Shown here piece after piece: positions 41,126 through 50,018 of a DNA stretch of 64,000 nucleotides. Below the pieces are notes generated by a model. The model made no database searches. It was not told where the DNA came from and worked only from the letters and a program-made list of their open reading frames with translations. Source of the stretch: Spirochaetota bacterium (lineage in GTDB: Bacteria; Spirochaetota; Spirochaetia; Treponematales; Treponemataceae); assembly GCA_023443865.1 (NCBI GenBank), contig JAEZST010000022.1, positions 620,001-684,000 of the forward strand. Reading direction: 5' to 3'. The position numbers and the translations under genes are program-made. Every line of letters begins with the position of its first letter. Position 1 is the stretch's first letter.

Positions 41126-43966
41126 CTATTTGAGCATATCGGCGATTTCCGGGTGTTGCCACCGGATGGCCACCTCGCGCGCGGTTTCTCCCGCGACGTT
41201 TTTCGCGTTCCTGTCTATCCTCGGCAGGGTTAACAATCTCCTTACCGTATCGGCGTTCCCCAATCTTGCCGCGTAATGCAGCAGACCGTCCCCGATGGTA
41301 TCGGTTCTGTCCCCCGCGTATTCGGTCAAAACCGGCAGGAAGGCGGGTTTTTTCTGCAGGGCGTAGCTCGCGGCGCTCTCGCCCGAATTATCGCCCGCGA
41401 AAGGATCGGCCCCCGAGGCGAGGAGGGCGGTGGCCATGCCGGTTTCCCCGGCCCGCAGCGCCAGCAATAGGGCGGTGGTTCCCGAACTGTTCCGGTTGTT
41501 TACGGGATAGCCCGCCTCGATTAGCGCCCGCACCGTTTCCTCAGCGTCCGCGCCGGACATCCCGCTGCGGGAATTGACCGCCACATGGAGCGGCGTATTG
41601 CCGTCGGAGTCCACGAGGTTTCTGTTTCCCCCAAGGGTCGCCATGACCGCTTCGGCGGATTTGCGGAAGGACAGGGAGAGCGGGGTATTCCCGAAGGAAT
41701 CGCGGGCCATGGGGTTGCCCCCCGCGCCGCGTATGAGGGCGATCACGTCGGCCCCGGCGAATTCCACGGCGGAATGGAAGGCGTTCCGGCCGTACATGTC
41801 CTGCATGACCGGCGAGGCGCCCGCGGCGAGCAGGAGGCGTACCGCGTCGGTCCGGGAAGCCTCGATGGCGTCCGTCAGCGGGGTTTTCCCCGTTTCGTCC
41901 ACGGCGTTCACGTCGGCGCCCGAATCCAGGAGGAAGCGGGCAAAGGCGAGGTTTCCCGCGAGGGCCGCCTCGTGCAGGGCCGTTTTTCCCGCCAGATTTC
42001 GGGCGTTCAGGGCGCGGCGGCCGTTGTATTTAATGTCCCGCTCCGCGATGGCCCGGCCGGCGTTCGGGGAAGCCCAGCGGACGCAGGCGTGAATCACGGT
42101 GTTTCCCAGGTAGTCCCGGGCGTTTATGTCTGCCTTCTTGTCGCCGGTCCCGTCCATCAGCGCGATTGCCGCCGCGGCGGAATCGGCCTTAACGGCGCTG
42201 AAAAGGGGCGTTTCCCCGTTGGCGTTTCTCGCGTTCAAGTCGGCGCCCTTTTCGGTCATATAGGGAATGAGGGCGGTCAGCTGCCATTCCGCGGCGAGGT
42301 GCAGGGGCGTATTTCCCGATCCGTCGGCCGATTTGATGACGTTCGAGTTGAGGACCCAGTCCTGACGGCCGCCCATCCTCGTGAGCGCGGCCTTCAGGGC
42401 TGATTCGCCCGATACGTTCGGGGAAAAAACGTCGGCTCGGCGGGCTAAAAGCATTTCTCCCGAAACCTGGTCGTTAGCCCGCACGGCCACGTGCAAGGGG
42501 GTGTCGCCGTTTCGGTCGCGCGCGTTTACGTCGGCGTTGCAATCTATGAGGTACTCGACTATTTTCGGCTGGGCCTGGGCTTCCACGGCGACGTGGAGCG
42601 GCGTGCGGCCCTTCGAGTCGCGGGATTGGATATTCGCCGGGGAGATGACCGAGCGGACCATTTCCATTCCCGCGGCGATGGCCTTCCTGACCGCGCCGAT
42701 ACCGTCCATATCCTCGGCGTGTATATCGGCGCCGAGAGCGACGAACGCTTGGGCCTGTCGGGCCTGTCCGCGCTCGATCGCCAGGGACAGGGGCGTAACC
42801 CCCTTTTTATTCCTTTCATTGACGTCGGCGCCGGCTGTGACCAGGGCCCTGAGGATGCTTTCGTCCATGCCGAGACGGGCCGCGATATGAAGGGGCGTTT
42901 CGCCGTAACTGTCCTTGAGATTGGGGTTCGCGCCGGCGGCCAAGAGGGCCGGGAACATCGCGGAGCGCGACGCTTCCGGCATGGCGAGGTGCAAGGGCGC
43001 GTTGCCCGAGGAATCCTGCAGGTTGGGATCTGACCCCGCCGCCAGAAGCGTATTCGCGCATTCCACGTGCCCGTAGCGTACCGCCTCGTGGAGCGCCGTG
43101 GCGCTGGAAATGTCCTTCGCGTTAACCGGGGCCGCCCGGGAAAGAAGGTATTTTACGTAACCCAAATGGCCTTTCTCGGCGGCGGCGTGAAGCGGGGTCT
43201 TTCCCTCGGAAAAGCGGATCGCCACGTTTCGCTTAATGACCGCGGTCTCGAAATAGGAAAATTCGCCCCGTTCCGGTTCGGCGCCGGCGAGGAGAAGGGC
43301 CGCCGCGATCCTGGCCGCGGCGTCGCTTTCGGGTTTCCCGTAGGCCAGGGAAAGCGGGGTTTGGCCCGCGGCATCCCGGGTCGAGACGGGGACGCCCGTT
43401 TTCAATATGGCCTCTACCGACGATTCGGCCAGGGCCTCTACCGATTTATGGAGTATGGTCCTGCCCGCGCCGTCCTGCTGGGTTATCGTGGCGGGGCTTA
43501 TTACCGCGGCGATCGCGCCTTCGCCCGAGTCGGCCGCGAAATCCCAGGCCGATTTACCCGCCTGATTCGCCGCGAAAAGGGGAGCCCCCGCCTTTGCCAG
43601 GGCTTGGGCCGCGTCCAGGCAACCCGCCGCGACGGCCGCCGCCATGGGAGTGTCTCCCATGGGATCGATCGCCGAGGGGTTCGCCTTCAGCGCAAGGAGG
43701 AATTCTACCATGTCTGCGTCGTTTCGCAGCGCGGCGATATGCAGCAGGCTTTGGCCCTGGGCGTTTTTTTGGTTGACCGATTCGTTACCGGTAAAGCGTT
43801 GCTTGACCTCGGCGGTTTTACCGGCCGATATCAGTTCTACGAGGCTTTCCGGGGTACCGTTCGAATTCCGTGAATCCGCGGCCGGGGTTCCGGCGCAGGA
43901 TAAAACCGCAAAGGCCGCGGCGGCTAAGATTCCCGCAAGGGGCAGTGGCGAAGCTGAAAGTTTCAT
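41126..43966 (-). CDS. Large ankyrin-repeat lipoprotein
   Basis: A 946-residue protein made almost entirely of ankyrin repeats. The signal peptide ends with lipobox LSC (Cys24, VLSCAG). From about residue 65 to the end there are over twenty repeats, most with GxTPLHxAA and a GADVN turn; conserved examples are near 260-420, 460-520, 640-760 and 820-946. No other domain is seen. It is membrane-tethered on the outside of the cytoplasmic membrane, unlike most ankyrin proteins. GGGGAG precedes the ATG, and it is monocistronic with a terminator. Protein binding in the envelope is likely; partners are unknown. Confidence 0.88.
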   Translation of the reverse strand: MKLSASPLPLAGILAAAAFAVLSCAGTPAADSRNSNGTPESLVELISAGKTAEVKQRFTGNESVNQKNAQGQSLLHIAALRNDADMVEFLLALKANPSAIDPMGDTPMAAAVAAGCLDAAQALAKAGAPLFAANQAGKSAWDFAADSGEGAIAAVISPATITQQDGAGRTILHKSVEALAESSVEAILKTGVPVSTRDAAGQTPLSLAYGKPESDAAARIAAALLLAGAEPERGEFSYFETAVIKRNVAIRFSEGKTPLHAAAEKGHLGYVKYLLSRAAPVNAKDISSATALHEAVRYGHVECANTLLAAGSDPNLQDSSGNAPLHLAMPEASRSAMFPALLAAGANPNLKDSYGETPLHIAARLGMDESILRALVTAGADVNERNKKGVTPLSLAIERGQARQAQAFVALGADIHAEDMDGIGAVRKAIAAGMEMVRSVISPANIQSRDSKGRTPLHVAVEAQAQPKIVEYLIDCNADVNARDRNGDTPLHVAVRANDQVSGEMLLARRADVFSPNVSGESALKAALTRMGGRQDWVLNSNVIKSADGSGNTPLHLAAEWQLTALIPYMTEKGADLNARNANGETPLFSAVKADSAAAAIALMDGTGDKKADINARDYLGNTVIHACVRWASPNAGRAIAERDIKYNGRRALNARNLAGKTALHEAALAGNLAFARFLLDSGADVNAVDETGKTPLTDAIEASRTDAVRLLLAAGASPVMQDMYGRNAFHSAVEFAGADVIALIRGAGGNPMARDSFGNTPLSLSFRKSAEAVMATLGGNRNLVDSDGNTPLHVAVNSRSGMSGADAEETVRALIEAGYPVNNRNSSGTTALLLALRAGETGMATALLASGADPFAGDNSGESAASYALQKKPAFLPVLTEYAGDRTDTIGDGLLHYAARLGNADTVRRLLTLPRIDRNAKNVAGETAREVAIRWQHPEIADMLK

Positions 43967-44022
43967 TGCATAATCTCCCCTTTCATCATCGACCGCTCAT
44001 GACCGGCATTTTATTAAAAATA

Positions 44023-44051
44023 TGGAAAAAGAGCTCGATACCTGATACACT
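44023..44051 (+). promoter_or_regulatory. Promoter for the Hpt gene, leaderless geometry
   Basis: TGGAAA, 17 bases, TACACT, then eight bases to the ATG at 44060; no Shine-Dalgarno. Confidence 0.5.
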
Positions 44052-44059
44052 AGAGCTTC

Positions 44060-44401
44060 ATGGACGATACTTTCGGCTTTATCGACGATTATCAGGGCGT
44101 AATGGAACGCCTCGGCGGCAACACCGCCCTGCTTCGGAAGCTGCTGGTAAAATTCAGGGATTCCTACCGCGATACGCGGGTTGAATTGGCCCATATGATA
44201 CGGGAAGGCCGGTACGAGGAAGCCCACCGATTGGTTCATACGATCAAGGGCGTATCGGGCAATTTGGGAATCGGCACGGTATATCACACCGCCGTAATCT
44301 TGGACGGTCACCTGAAAGCGGGCGAATTCCTGACCGTAGAAGCCGAAACCAACGAATTCCTCGATTCCCTGGAATCGGTATTCAACGTCCTCGTCCCCTA
44401 A
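44060..44401 (+). CDS. Stand-alone Hpt phosphotransfer protein
   Basis: A 113-residue histidine phosphotransfer domain protein. The helical bundle has the phospho-accepting His in HTIKGVSGNLG (about residue 58), preceded by HMIREGRYEEAHRLV. Such proteins shuttle phosphoryl groups between hybrid kinases and response regulators. No hybrid kinase is encoded in the window, so its partners lie elsewhere. It is convergent with the antiporter gene. Confidence 0.9.
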   Translation: MDDTFGFIDDYQGVMERLGGNTALLRKLLVKFRDSYRDTRVELAHMIREGRYEEAHRLVHTIKGVSGNLGIGTVYHTAVILDGHLKAGEFLTVEAETNEFLDSLESVFNVLVP

Positions 44402-44438
44402 AAAAAAGGCCGCCCGACGCGTTCATGCCGGACAGCCC
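44401..44438 (-). terminator. Probable terminator after the antiporter gene
   Basis: On the minus strand GGCTGTCCG and CGGGCGGCC pair imperfectly around GCATGAACGCGT and are followed by eight T residues. Confidence 0.6.
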
Positions 44439-44471
44439 TTTCCTTAAAAAGATTGTATTAACCAGGCGCCA

Positions 44472-46628
44472 TTACGCGCCGGCGCTCGCGTCCTGGATCA
44501 ACTTGACCACGTCTTCCGGTTTCTTGGCATGGTGAATGCGTTCCACCAGGTCTTTATCCTTCAGTATATAGGCAATGGATGCCAGGAACTGGATATGGGG
44601 CCCGGAATCTTTTTTGGGCGATACGACCATAATGAACAGCGTTGAGGGCTTTCCGTCCAGGGAGCCGAAATCGATACCGTCCTTTTTCACGCCGATCGCC
44701 ACGGACATGGCCTCGATTCCCTCCGTTTTTCCGTGGGGAATGGCGATTCCGTGCTGCATTCCCGTACTCATCGTTTTTTCGCGCGCGAGAACGTCGTTGA
44801 TTACCGTTTCCTTATCCCGTATCGCGCCGCCCTTCTCGAGCAGGTTAACCAGCTCCGTGATGATCTCCGCTTTGGTGGCGCCCTTGAGGTTCGTTGAGAC
44901 GGTTTCTTTCTTGATGAGTTTCAGAAGGCTCTTGTCCGAGCGGGCAGCCCCCTCAGAGAGTTCTTTTTTCAGGGATTCGGGATTGCTCGACTCCCTGAGC
45001 CGCTCGATGGCGTCGTGAAGCTTCAATATCACTTCGTACATGGAAGTCTTCACGAAGGCCTCGTCTTCCGGCGCGGTTTCGATCGTGACCTTATGCTCCG
45101 ATTCGGTAATGGACAGGGCGATATCGTTCTTTCTGGCTTGGGACAAGCCGTCGTCGATATTCATCATCTGTACGTAGAACCCTTCCGCACGAAGGTCTTT
45201 GAGCAGGGTATCGATAACGAGGTCAGCGATTTCGTCGGAATGGAAGTCCCAGTCGAGGGTTACCATATCGGCGCTCTTCGCTTCCTTCCTGGTTCCCCGT
45301 CCGGGCCATTTGAGCATGAAGTTGAGCAGGGGAGGGGCGACGAGCGTCGTGAGGAGGGTCATCATGATCACGACGCCGAACAGCTGCTCGCTCAATATTC
45401 CGGCGGTAATACCGATGCCCGCGATGATGAGGGCAACCTCTCCGCGGGGAACCATTCCGGTGCCGATCCTCAGGGCTCCCTTCGCGTTGAATCCCAACGC
45501 AAGGGACGGAAGGGCGCAGCCGAAAACTTTCGCCATAATGCCTACACCCGTATAAATGAGGCCGAAGGTAAGCACGCTGGGGGAAAAGAGCTCGCCGACG
45601 TTGACGAGCATACCCATAACGGCGAAGAAAAGGGGAACGAAAAATTCGTACAGACCGTGAATGCGTTCCTGAATCACCGCGGCGATATCCGTTTTCGAAA
45701 GGGCCAATCCGGTGATATAGGCGCCGATGATCATGGCCAGGCCTTCTTTCTCGAAGATTCCCGCGAGAATCAGCGCGATGCCCAGGGCGCAAACCGAGAA
45801 ATCATAGGAGTGCTTGAAGATCTTGAGAAAGCCCGCGATTTTCTTGGAGAAGAATAAGCCGAGGGCGGTAAACCCGAGCCAGATCCCGAAGGCCCGGCCC
45901 GCAATGGCGCCGATCGCCCCCAGGTCAAGGCTGTTCGCCCCGCCGCTTCCGTTAATGACCGCCACGATGCCGAGCACGACCGCGAGCATGATAATGCCCA
46001 GAACGTCGTCGAATACCGCCGCGGCGAGAATGGTAACGCCTTCCGGGGAATCCATTTTCTTTTGATCCGAGAGGATTCGCGCGGTAATGCCGACGGAAGT
46101 CGCGGTGGAAAGAATGCCCAGGAAGAGGGCCGTGGGATCCATGAAATTCGTGTGGAGGAGGAACATGCCGACCATGTCGCCCAGGATGAAGGAGAAGGCT
46201 ACGCCTCCGAGGCCCACGATGCCGCCTGCGACCGAATAGCGGAGGAAGAGACCGATGTCCGTCTCGAGCCCGGACGCGAAAAGCAGTATGATCGAGGCGA
46301 CCGTGGCGAATGAATACAGTTCGGGACTGACGGCCAGGGCCCCTTCATGCAGGGGGAATATGCCGTGGGGAAAAAAACCGGGGACGGGAATTCCGCCAAG
46401 GGCATAGGGACCGATCGCGACGCCGGCGAGCAATTCCCCCAAAACGGAGGGTATCCCGATCTTCTTGACCAGGCCTCCGCCCAGCCGAACGGCAAAAAGG
46501 ATGATACCTATCTGAAAAACCAGTTCAGCCATTACTTCCGTGACAGAACCCTCGCTCGCGTACAGTGAAAACACTGAAACGCCCAAAAAGAGGGCTACCA
46601 ACAATACCCGGCGCAGCGTACCTTTCAT
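44472..46628 (-). CDS. Cation:proton antiporter fused to a PTS EIIA domain
   Basis: A 718-residue fusion. It starts with an N-terminal signal-like helix. Residues about 30-435 then form a CPA2/KefB-type antiporter with about 12 helices (SVLGELLAGVAIGPYALGG, ATATSVGITARIL-like STATSVGITARIL, GMVPRGEVALIIAG). A linker of about 130 residues follows. The last about 150 residues are a fructose/nitrogen-type EIIA domain, with the phosphorylatable His632 in GIAIPHGKTEGI. This suggests that ion exchange is controlled by PTS phosphorylation. GGAGGA precedes the ATG. It is monocistronic. Confidence 0.9.
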   Translation of the reverse strand: MKGTLRRVLLVALFLGVSVFSLYASEGSVTEVMAELVFQIGIILFAVRLGGGLVKKIGIPSVLGELLAGVAIGPYALGGIPVPGFFPHGIFPLHEGALAVSPELYSFATVASIILLFASGLETDIGLFLRYSVAGGIVGLGGVAFSFILGDMVGMFLLHTNFMDPTALFLGILSTATSVGITARILSDQKKMDSPEGVTILAAAVFDDVLGIIMLAVVLGIVAVINGSGGANSLDLGAIGAIAGRAFGIWLGFTALGLFFSKKIAGFLKIFKHSYDFSVCALGIALILAGIFEKEGLAMIIGAYITGLALSKTDIAAVIQERIHGLYEFFVPLFFAVMGMLVNVGELFSPSVLTFGLIYTGVGIMAKVFGCALPSLALGFNAKGALRIGTGMVPRGEVALIIAGIGITAGILSEQLFGVVIMMTLLTTLVAPPLLNFMLKWPGRGTRKEAKSADMVTLDWDFHSDEIADLVIDTLLKDLRAEGFYVQMMNIDDGLSQARKNDIALSITESEHKVTIETAPEDEAFVKTSMYEVILKLHDAIERLRESSNPESLKKELSEGAARSDKSLLKLIKKETVSTNLKGATKAEIITELVNLLEKGGAIRDKETVINDVLAREKTMSTGMQHGIAIPHGKTEGIEAMSVAIGVKKDGIDFGSLDGKPSTLFIMVVSPKKDSGPHIQFLASIAYILKDKDLVERIHHAKKPEDVVKLIQDASAGA

Positions 46629-46721
46629 ATGTTCCTCCGGAAAAATAAAAAAACGACCGTGTTTTTTTTATTCCTCAATAGTGTCACAATCGTTTGAAAG
46701 GTTCAAGGCGAAAGACCATAG

Positions 46722-46747
46722 AAAAAAAAACCCGCCGTCGGGCGGGC
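46722..46747 (-). terminator. Terminator after fabH
   Basis: CCCGCC-GTCG-GGCGGG stem; the minus strand continues with nine T residues. Confidence 0.88.
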
Positions 46748-46754
46748 TTGGCGA

Positions 46755-47768
46755 TTACCAAACGATCAAATTTCCCCCGTAGGTGAGGCCCCCTCCGAAG
46801 CCGACGGTCATGATAATGTCGCCTTTTTTCAGCTCTCCGGTTTTTGCGTATTCGTCCAAGGCGACCGGAATGGTCGCCGCCGAGGTATTCGCGTATTTAT
46901 CGATATTCATGAAGAACTTGTCCTCGCTCAGGCCGAAACGCTTCGCGGCGGCCTGCACTATCCGCTCGTTCGCCTGGTGGGGGATAATTTTTTTTACCCG
47001 GTCCATAGCGATTCCCTCGCGGTCCAGGAGCTCCTGCATGATATCGGTAAAGGCCTTGACCGCGAAGGTATAGACCGCCCTACCGTTCATGTAGATATGG
47101 GTCGCCTTCTCGATGGTTTCGCCGTCTTTATAGGGATTCCGGGTGCCGCCGCGCTCGCATTTGAGCTCTTGGGCGCCGGAACCCTGGGCTTTCAGGATCG
47201 ATTGGATAATGCCCCGTTTCCCCGGGCCTTCCGCCGGCGCGTCGGTCCTCTCGAGTATCGCCGCGCCCGCCGCGTCGCCGAATAGCACGCAGGTCCCGCG
47301 GTCTTCCCAATTGGTAATTTTGGTGAGTACGTCCGCTCCCACGACGAGGGCACGCTTTCGGTGGCCGAAACTGAGCATGCCAGCAGCCGCGTCCAAGGCG
47401 TATACGAAGCCGGTGCAGGCCGCCGCCACGTCAAAGGCCCCGGCGTTAACCGCGCCCAGGCGGTCCTGAATCAAACAGGCGACCGAGGGAAAGCCGTAGT
47501 AGTCGGACGTTCCCGTCGCTACGACGATGAGGTCCAGGGTGAGCGCCGCTTCGGCGGCCTTGCCGGGAGCGAGGCTTTCGAGGGCGTCCATGGCGGCTTC
47601 GTAGGCAAGATCGCTCGTCGCCTGATCGGGGGAGGCGAAATGGCGGGATCCGATGCCGGTGTGCGAGCGGATCCATTCATCGTTGGTCTCCACGGTTTTT
47701 GCGAGTTCGTCGTTGGTGACGCGGCGCTCGGGTAAATACCGCCCGGTCGCGAGAATTTCAATCGCCAT
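46755..47768 (-). CDS. fabH: FabH, 3-oxoacyl-ACP synthase III
   Basis: A 337-residue condensing enzyme that starts fatty-acid synthesis by joining an acyl-CoA to malonyl-ACP. The catalytic triad is Cys118 (AAACTGF), His264 (IIPHQAN) and Asn294 (YANTSAA). The C terminus VGFGGGLTYGGNLIVW is typical. GAGGAG precedes the ATG. It is divergent from a branched 2-oxoacid oxidoreductase operon; because FabH enzymes of many bacteria accept branched acyl-CoA primers, the pairing may be functional. An inverted repeat lies upstream. Confidence 0.96.
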   Translation of the reverse strand: MAIEILATGRYLPERRVTNDELAKTVETNDEWIRSHTGIGSRHFASPDQATSDLAYEAAMDALESLAPGKAAEAALTLDLIVVATGTSDYYGFPSVACLIQDRLGAVNAGAFDVAAACTGFVYALDAAAGMLSFGHRKRALVVGADVLTKITNWEDRGTCVLFGDAAGAAILERTDAPAEGPGKRGIIQSILKAQGSGAQELKCERGGTRNPYKDGETIEKATHIYMNGRAVYTFAVKAFTDIMQELLDREGIAMDRVKKIIPHQANERIVQAAAKRFGLSEDKFFMNIDKYANTSAATIPVALDEYAKTGELKKGDIIMTVGFGGGLTYGGNLIVW

Positions 47769-47800
47769 TCATTTCTCCTCAGAAAAAACTGTTTTATGCG

Positions 47801-47839
47801 TGCAACCTAATTTGACCACCGGTGTCTAAATTGGTTGCA
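47801..47839. promoter_or_regulatory. Inverted repeat upstream of fabH
   Basis: TGCAACCTAATTT (47801-47813) and AAATTGGTTGCA (47828-47839) are inverted copies differing by one base, around 14 bases containing ACCGGT. The centre is about 52 bases from the fabH start, a suitable operator position. The regulator is unknown; it does not match the FapR consensus as I know it. Confidence 0.55.
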
Positions 47840-47872
47840 TGCTAAAAATAGCACATATGCGTATTTTGTCAA

Positions 47873-47909
47873 TATGTCAAATTGACATAAAAGTGAAAAG
47901 TGTCATAAT
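47873..47909 (+). promoter_or_regulatory. Promoter with palindromic -35 for the oxoacid oxidoreductase operon
   Basis: TTGACA (47882-47887), 16 bases, CATAAT (47904-47909). The -35 is the right arm of the perfect dyad TATGTCAA-A-TTGACATA (47873-47889). Further TGTCA words occur at about 47867 and 47901, suggesting a multi-site regulator. Confidence 0.65.
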
Positions 47910-47927
47910 CTATCTCTAGGAGTGATC

Positions 47928-48170
47928 ATGAGACAAGGCAAAGTAGTGGTAGACCGTGAACGCTGTAAGGGATGCTATTTATGCGTGGCCAGCTGTCCTT
48001 TCAAGGTATTGGAACCCGATACGGCCATGAACGGCAGCGGCGTATACCCCACGCGGTTCGCCGAACCAGAGAAATGCACCGCGTGCGCTTCCTGTTACCG
48101 TATCTGTCCCGATACGGCATTAACGGTATATGAGTTGGAAGATACGGATACGACCGGAGGGGAGCGATGA
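47928..48170 (+). CDS. 2-oxoacid:ferredoxin oxidoreductase, ferredoxin-like (delta) subunit
   Basis: An 80-residue protein with two [4Fe-4S] cluster motifs: Cys13/16/19/23 (CKGCYLCVASCP) and Cys50/53/56/60 (CTACASCYRICP). It passes electrons from the TPP site to external ferredoxin. AGGAG precedes the ATG at 47928. It is the first gene of a four-gene operon in the order delta, alpha, beta, gamma, and its stop overlaps the next start. Confidence 0.92.
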   Translation: MRQGKVVVDRERCKGCYLCVASCPFKVLEPDTAMNGSGVYPTRFAEPEKCTACASCYRICPDTALTVYELEDTDTTGGER

Positions 48171-49249
48171 ACGCGCGTTCCGATAAAGTGCTTATGAAGG
48201 GAAACGAGGCCATAGCGGAGGCGGCTATCAGGGCCGGATGCACGGCGTATTTCGGCTATCCGATCACGCCCCAGAACGAGCTTATCGCCTATATGGCAGA
48301 ACATTTACCGGAGTATGGGCGGGTGTTTATACAGGCCGAGAGCGAGGTTTCCGCGATTAATATGGTGTACGGAGCCGCCTCGGTGGGCGTTCGCGCCATG
48401 ACCAGCTCCTCCAGCCCGGGAATTAGCCTGAAGCAGGAAGGCATCTCGTACGCCGCCGGGGCGGACCTTCCGCTCGTGTTCGTGAATATCGTACGGGGCG
48501 GGCCGGGGCTCGGCTCGATTGCCCCCGCGCAAAGCGATTATTTTCAATCCACGCGGGGCGGCGGCCACGGCGATTACCGAACCGTCGTGCTTGCCCCCGC
48601 CGGGGTTCAGGAAGCGGCGGACCTCACGGCGCTCGCCTTCGACCTGGCCGATAAGTGGCGCATGCCCGTAATGATCCTCGGCGACGGGGTGATCGGCCAA
48701 ATGATGGAAGGCATCGAGCTTCCCCCGTTCCGCGACCTCTCGACCCTGCCCGACAAGAGCTCCTGGGCCGCCGGGCGCCAGCGGGAACAAAACCGCGCTC
48801 CCCGTCATATTACTTCCATTAATCTCGATCCTGCCGAGTTGGAGCGCCTCGTTTTTTCGCGGTTTGAGCGCTACGCGGCGATAGAGCGGGAAGAAACCCG
48901 GTTTGAATCGCTGCGGTGCGAAGACGCCGACCTGGTCCTCGTGGCCTACGGTACCGCGTCGCGGGTTTGCCGGGGCGCCTTGGACGCGGCCCGGGAAGCC
49001 GGCTTGAAGGTCGGCCTTTTCCGCCCGATCAGCCTGTGGCCCTTTCCCTCCGAAGCGCTGGTCACGGCGTGCGCCGGCGCGAAACGGGTGTTAACGGTCG
49101 AAATGAGCATGGGTCAAATGGTCGAGGACGTGCGGTTAAGCCTGCGCGACCGCCTTCCTGTGGATCTTCTGCCCCATGCGGGGGGCGTCGTGCCCACCGA
49201 AGAAGAGGTGTACGGGCGCTGCGCGCGGATTTTGGGAGGTAAGGCATGA
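48167..49249 (+). CDS. vorB: 2-oxoacid:ferredoxin oxidoreductase alpha subunit (VorB-like)
   Basis: A 360-residue alpha subunit, domains I and II of the PFOR fold. Motifs are GYPITPQNELI, SEVSAINMVYGAA, TSSSSPGISLKQEGISYA and GPGLGSIAPAQSDY. The subunit organisation and sequence resemble 2-ketoisovalerate (branched-chain) or 2-ketoglutarate oxidoreductases, which oxidise the oxoacid to acyl-CoA with ferredoxin reduction. Substrate is not certain from sequence. Overlaps both neighbours by four bases. Confidence 0.88.
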   Translation: MNARSDKVLMKGNEAIAEAAIRAGCTAYFGYPITPQNELIAYMAEHLPEYGRVFIQAESEVSAINMVYGAASVGVRAMTSSSSPGISLKQEGISYAAGADLPLVFVNIVRGGPGLGSIAPAQSDYFQSTRGGGHGDYRTVVLAPAGVQEAADLTALAFDLADKWRMPVMILGDGVIGQMMEGIELPPFRDLSTLPDKSSWAAGRQREQNRAPRHITSINLDPAELERLVFSRFERYAAIEREETRFESLRCEDADLVLVAYGTASRVCRGALDAAREAGLKVGLFRPISLWPFPSEALVTACAGAKRVLTVEMSMGQMVEDVRLSLRDRLPVDLLPHAGGVVPTEEEVYGRCARILGGKA

Positions 49250-50016
49250 AATTGGTAGCGGGACATCCCGAAAGCCTCGTGTCGGTGCAGACGAAATACT
49301 GCGCCGGCTGCGGGCACGGCACGATACACCGGATTATCTGCGAGATCATCGACGAGATGGGGTGGAAAACCCGCTCTATCGTGACCAATCCCGTCGGCTG
49401 CTCCATTTGGGCCGACCTCTATTTCGATTTCGATTCGGTTCAGCCGGCCCACGGGCGAACCCCCGCGGCGGCGACGGGCATCAAGCGCATGCTTCCGGAC
49501 CATCTGGTCATTTGCTATCAGGGCGACGGCGATCTGGCGGCGATCGGAACTGCCGAGATCATTCACGCGGCGAATCGCGGCGAGAAATTTACCGTTATCT
49601 TCGTCAATAACGCGATTTACGGCATGACCGGGGGCCAAATGGCGCCTACCACCCTGGTGGGACAAAAGGCCGCGACGGCGCCGAAGGGGCGCGATCCGGA
49701 CGAGGCGGGCATGGGCTACCCGATTCGGGTTATCGAAATGCTTGCCACGCTCAGGGGTACGCGCTATTTGGCCCGCGGCGCGGTGAATACCCCGGCGAAC
49801 GTGCAGAAAACCAAGCAATACATTAAGAAGGCCTTCGAGGCGCAGATGGAGGGCATCGGTTTCACGATGGTTGAAATCCTTTCCCCCTGTCCCACGAATT
49901 GGTCCATGACCCCGGTGGAAGCGGCCAAATGGGTCGGAACCGCCATGACCGCCGAGTTTCCCCTCGGCGAAATAAAGAATGAACTGCCCGCGAAAAACGC
50001 GGGAAAGGACGCCTGA
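49246..50016 (+). CDS. 2-oxoacid:ferredoxin oxidoreductase beta subunit (TPP-binding)
   Basis: A 256-residue subunit with the thiamine diphosphate motif GDGDLAAIGTAE ending in NNAIYGMTGGQ. CAGCGHG is near the start and CSIWADLYF follows. It forms the active site with the alpha subunit. The ATG overlaps the alpha stop; two bases separate it from the gamma gene. Confidence 0.93.
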   Translation: MKLVAGHPESLVSVQTKYCAGCGHGTIHRIICEIIDEMGWKTRSIVTNPVGCSIWADLYFDFDSVQPAHGRTPAAATGIKRMLPDHLVICYQGDGDLAAIGTAEIIHAANRGEKFTVIFVNNAIYGMTGGQMAPTTLVGQKAATAPKGRDPDEAGMGYPIRVIEMLATLRGTRYLARGAVNTPANVQKTKQYIKKAFEAQMEGIGFTMVEILSPCPTNWSMTPVEAAKWVGTAMTAEFPLGEIKNELPAKNAGKDA

Positions 50017-50018
50017 GT

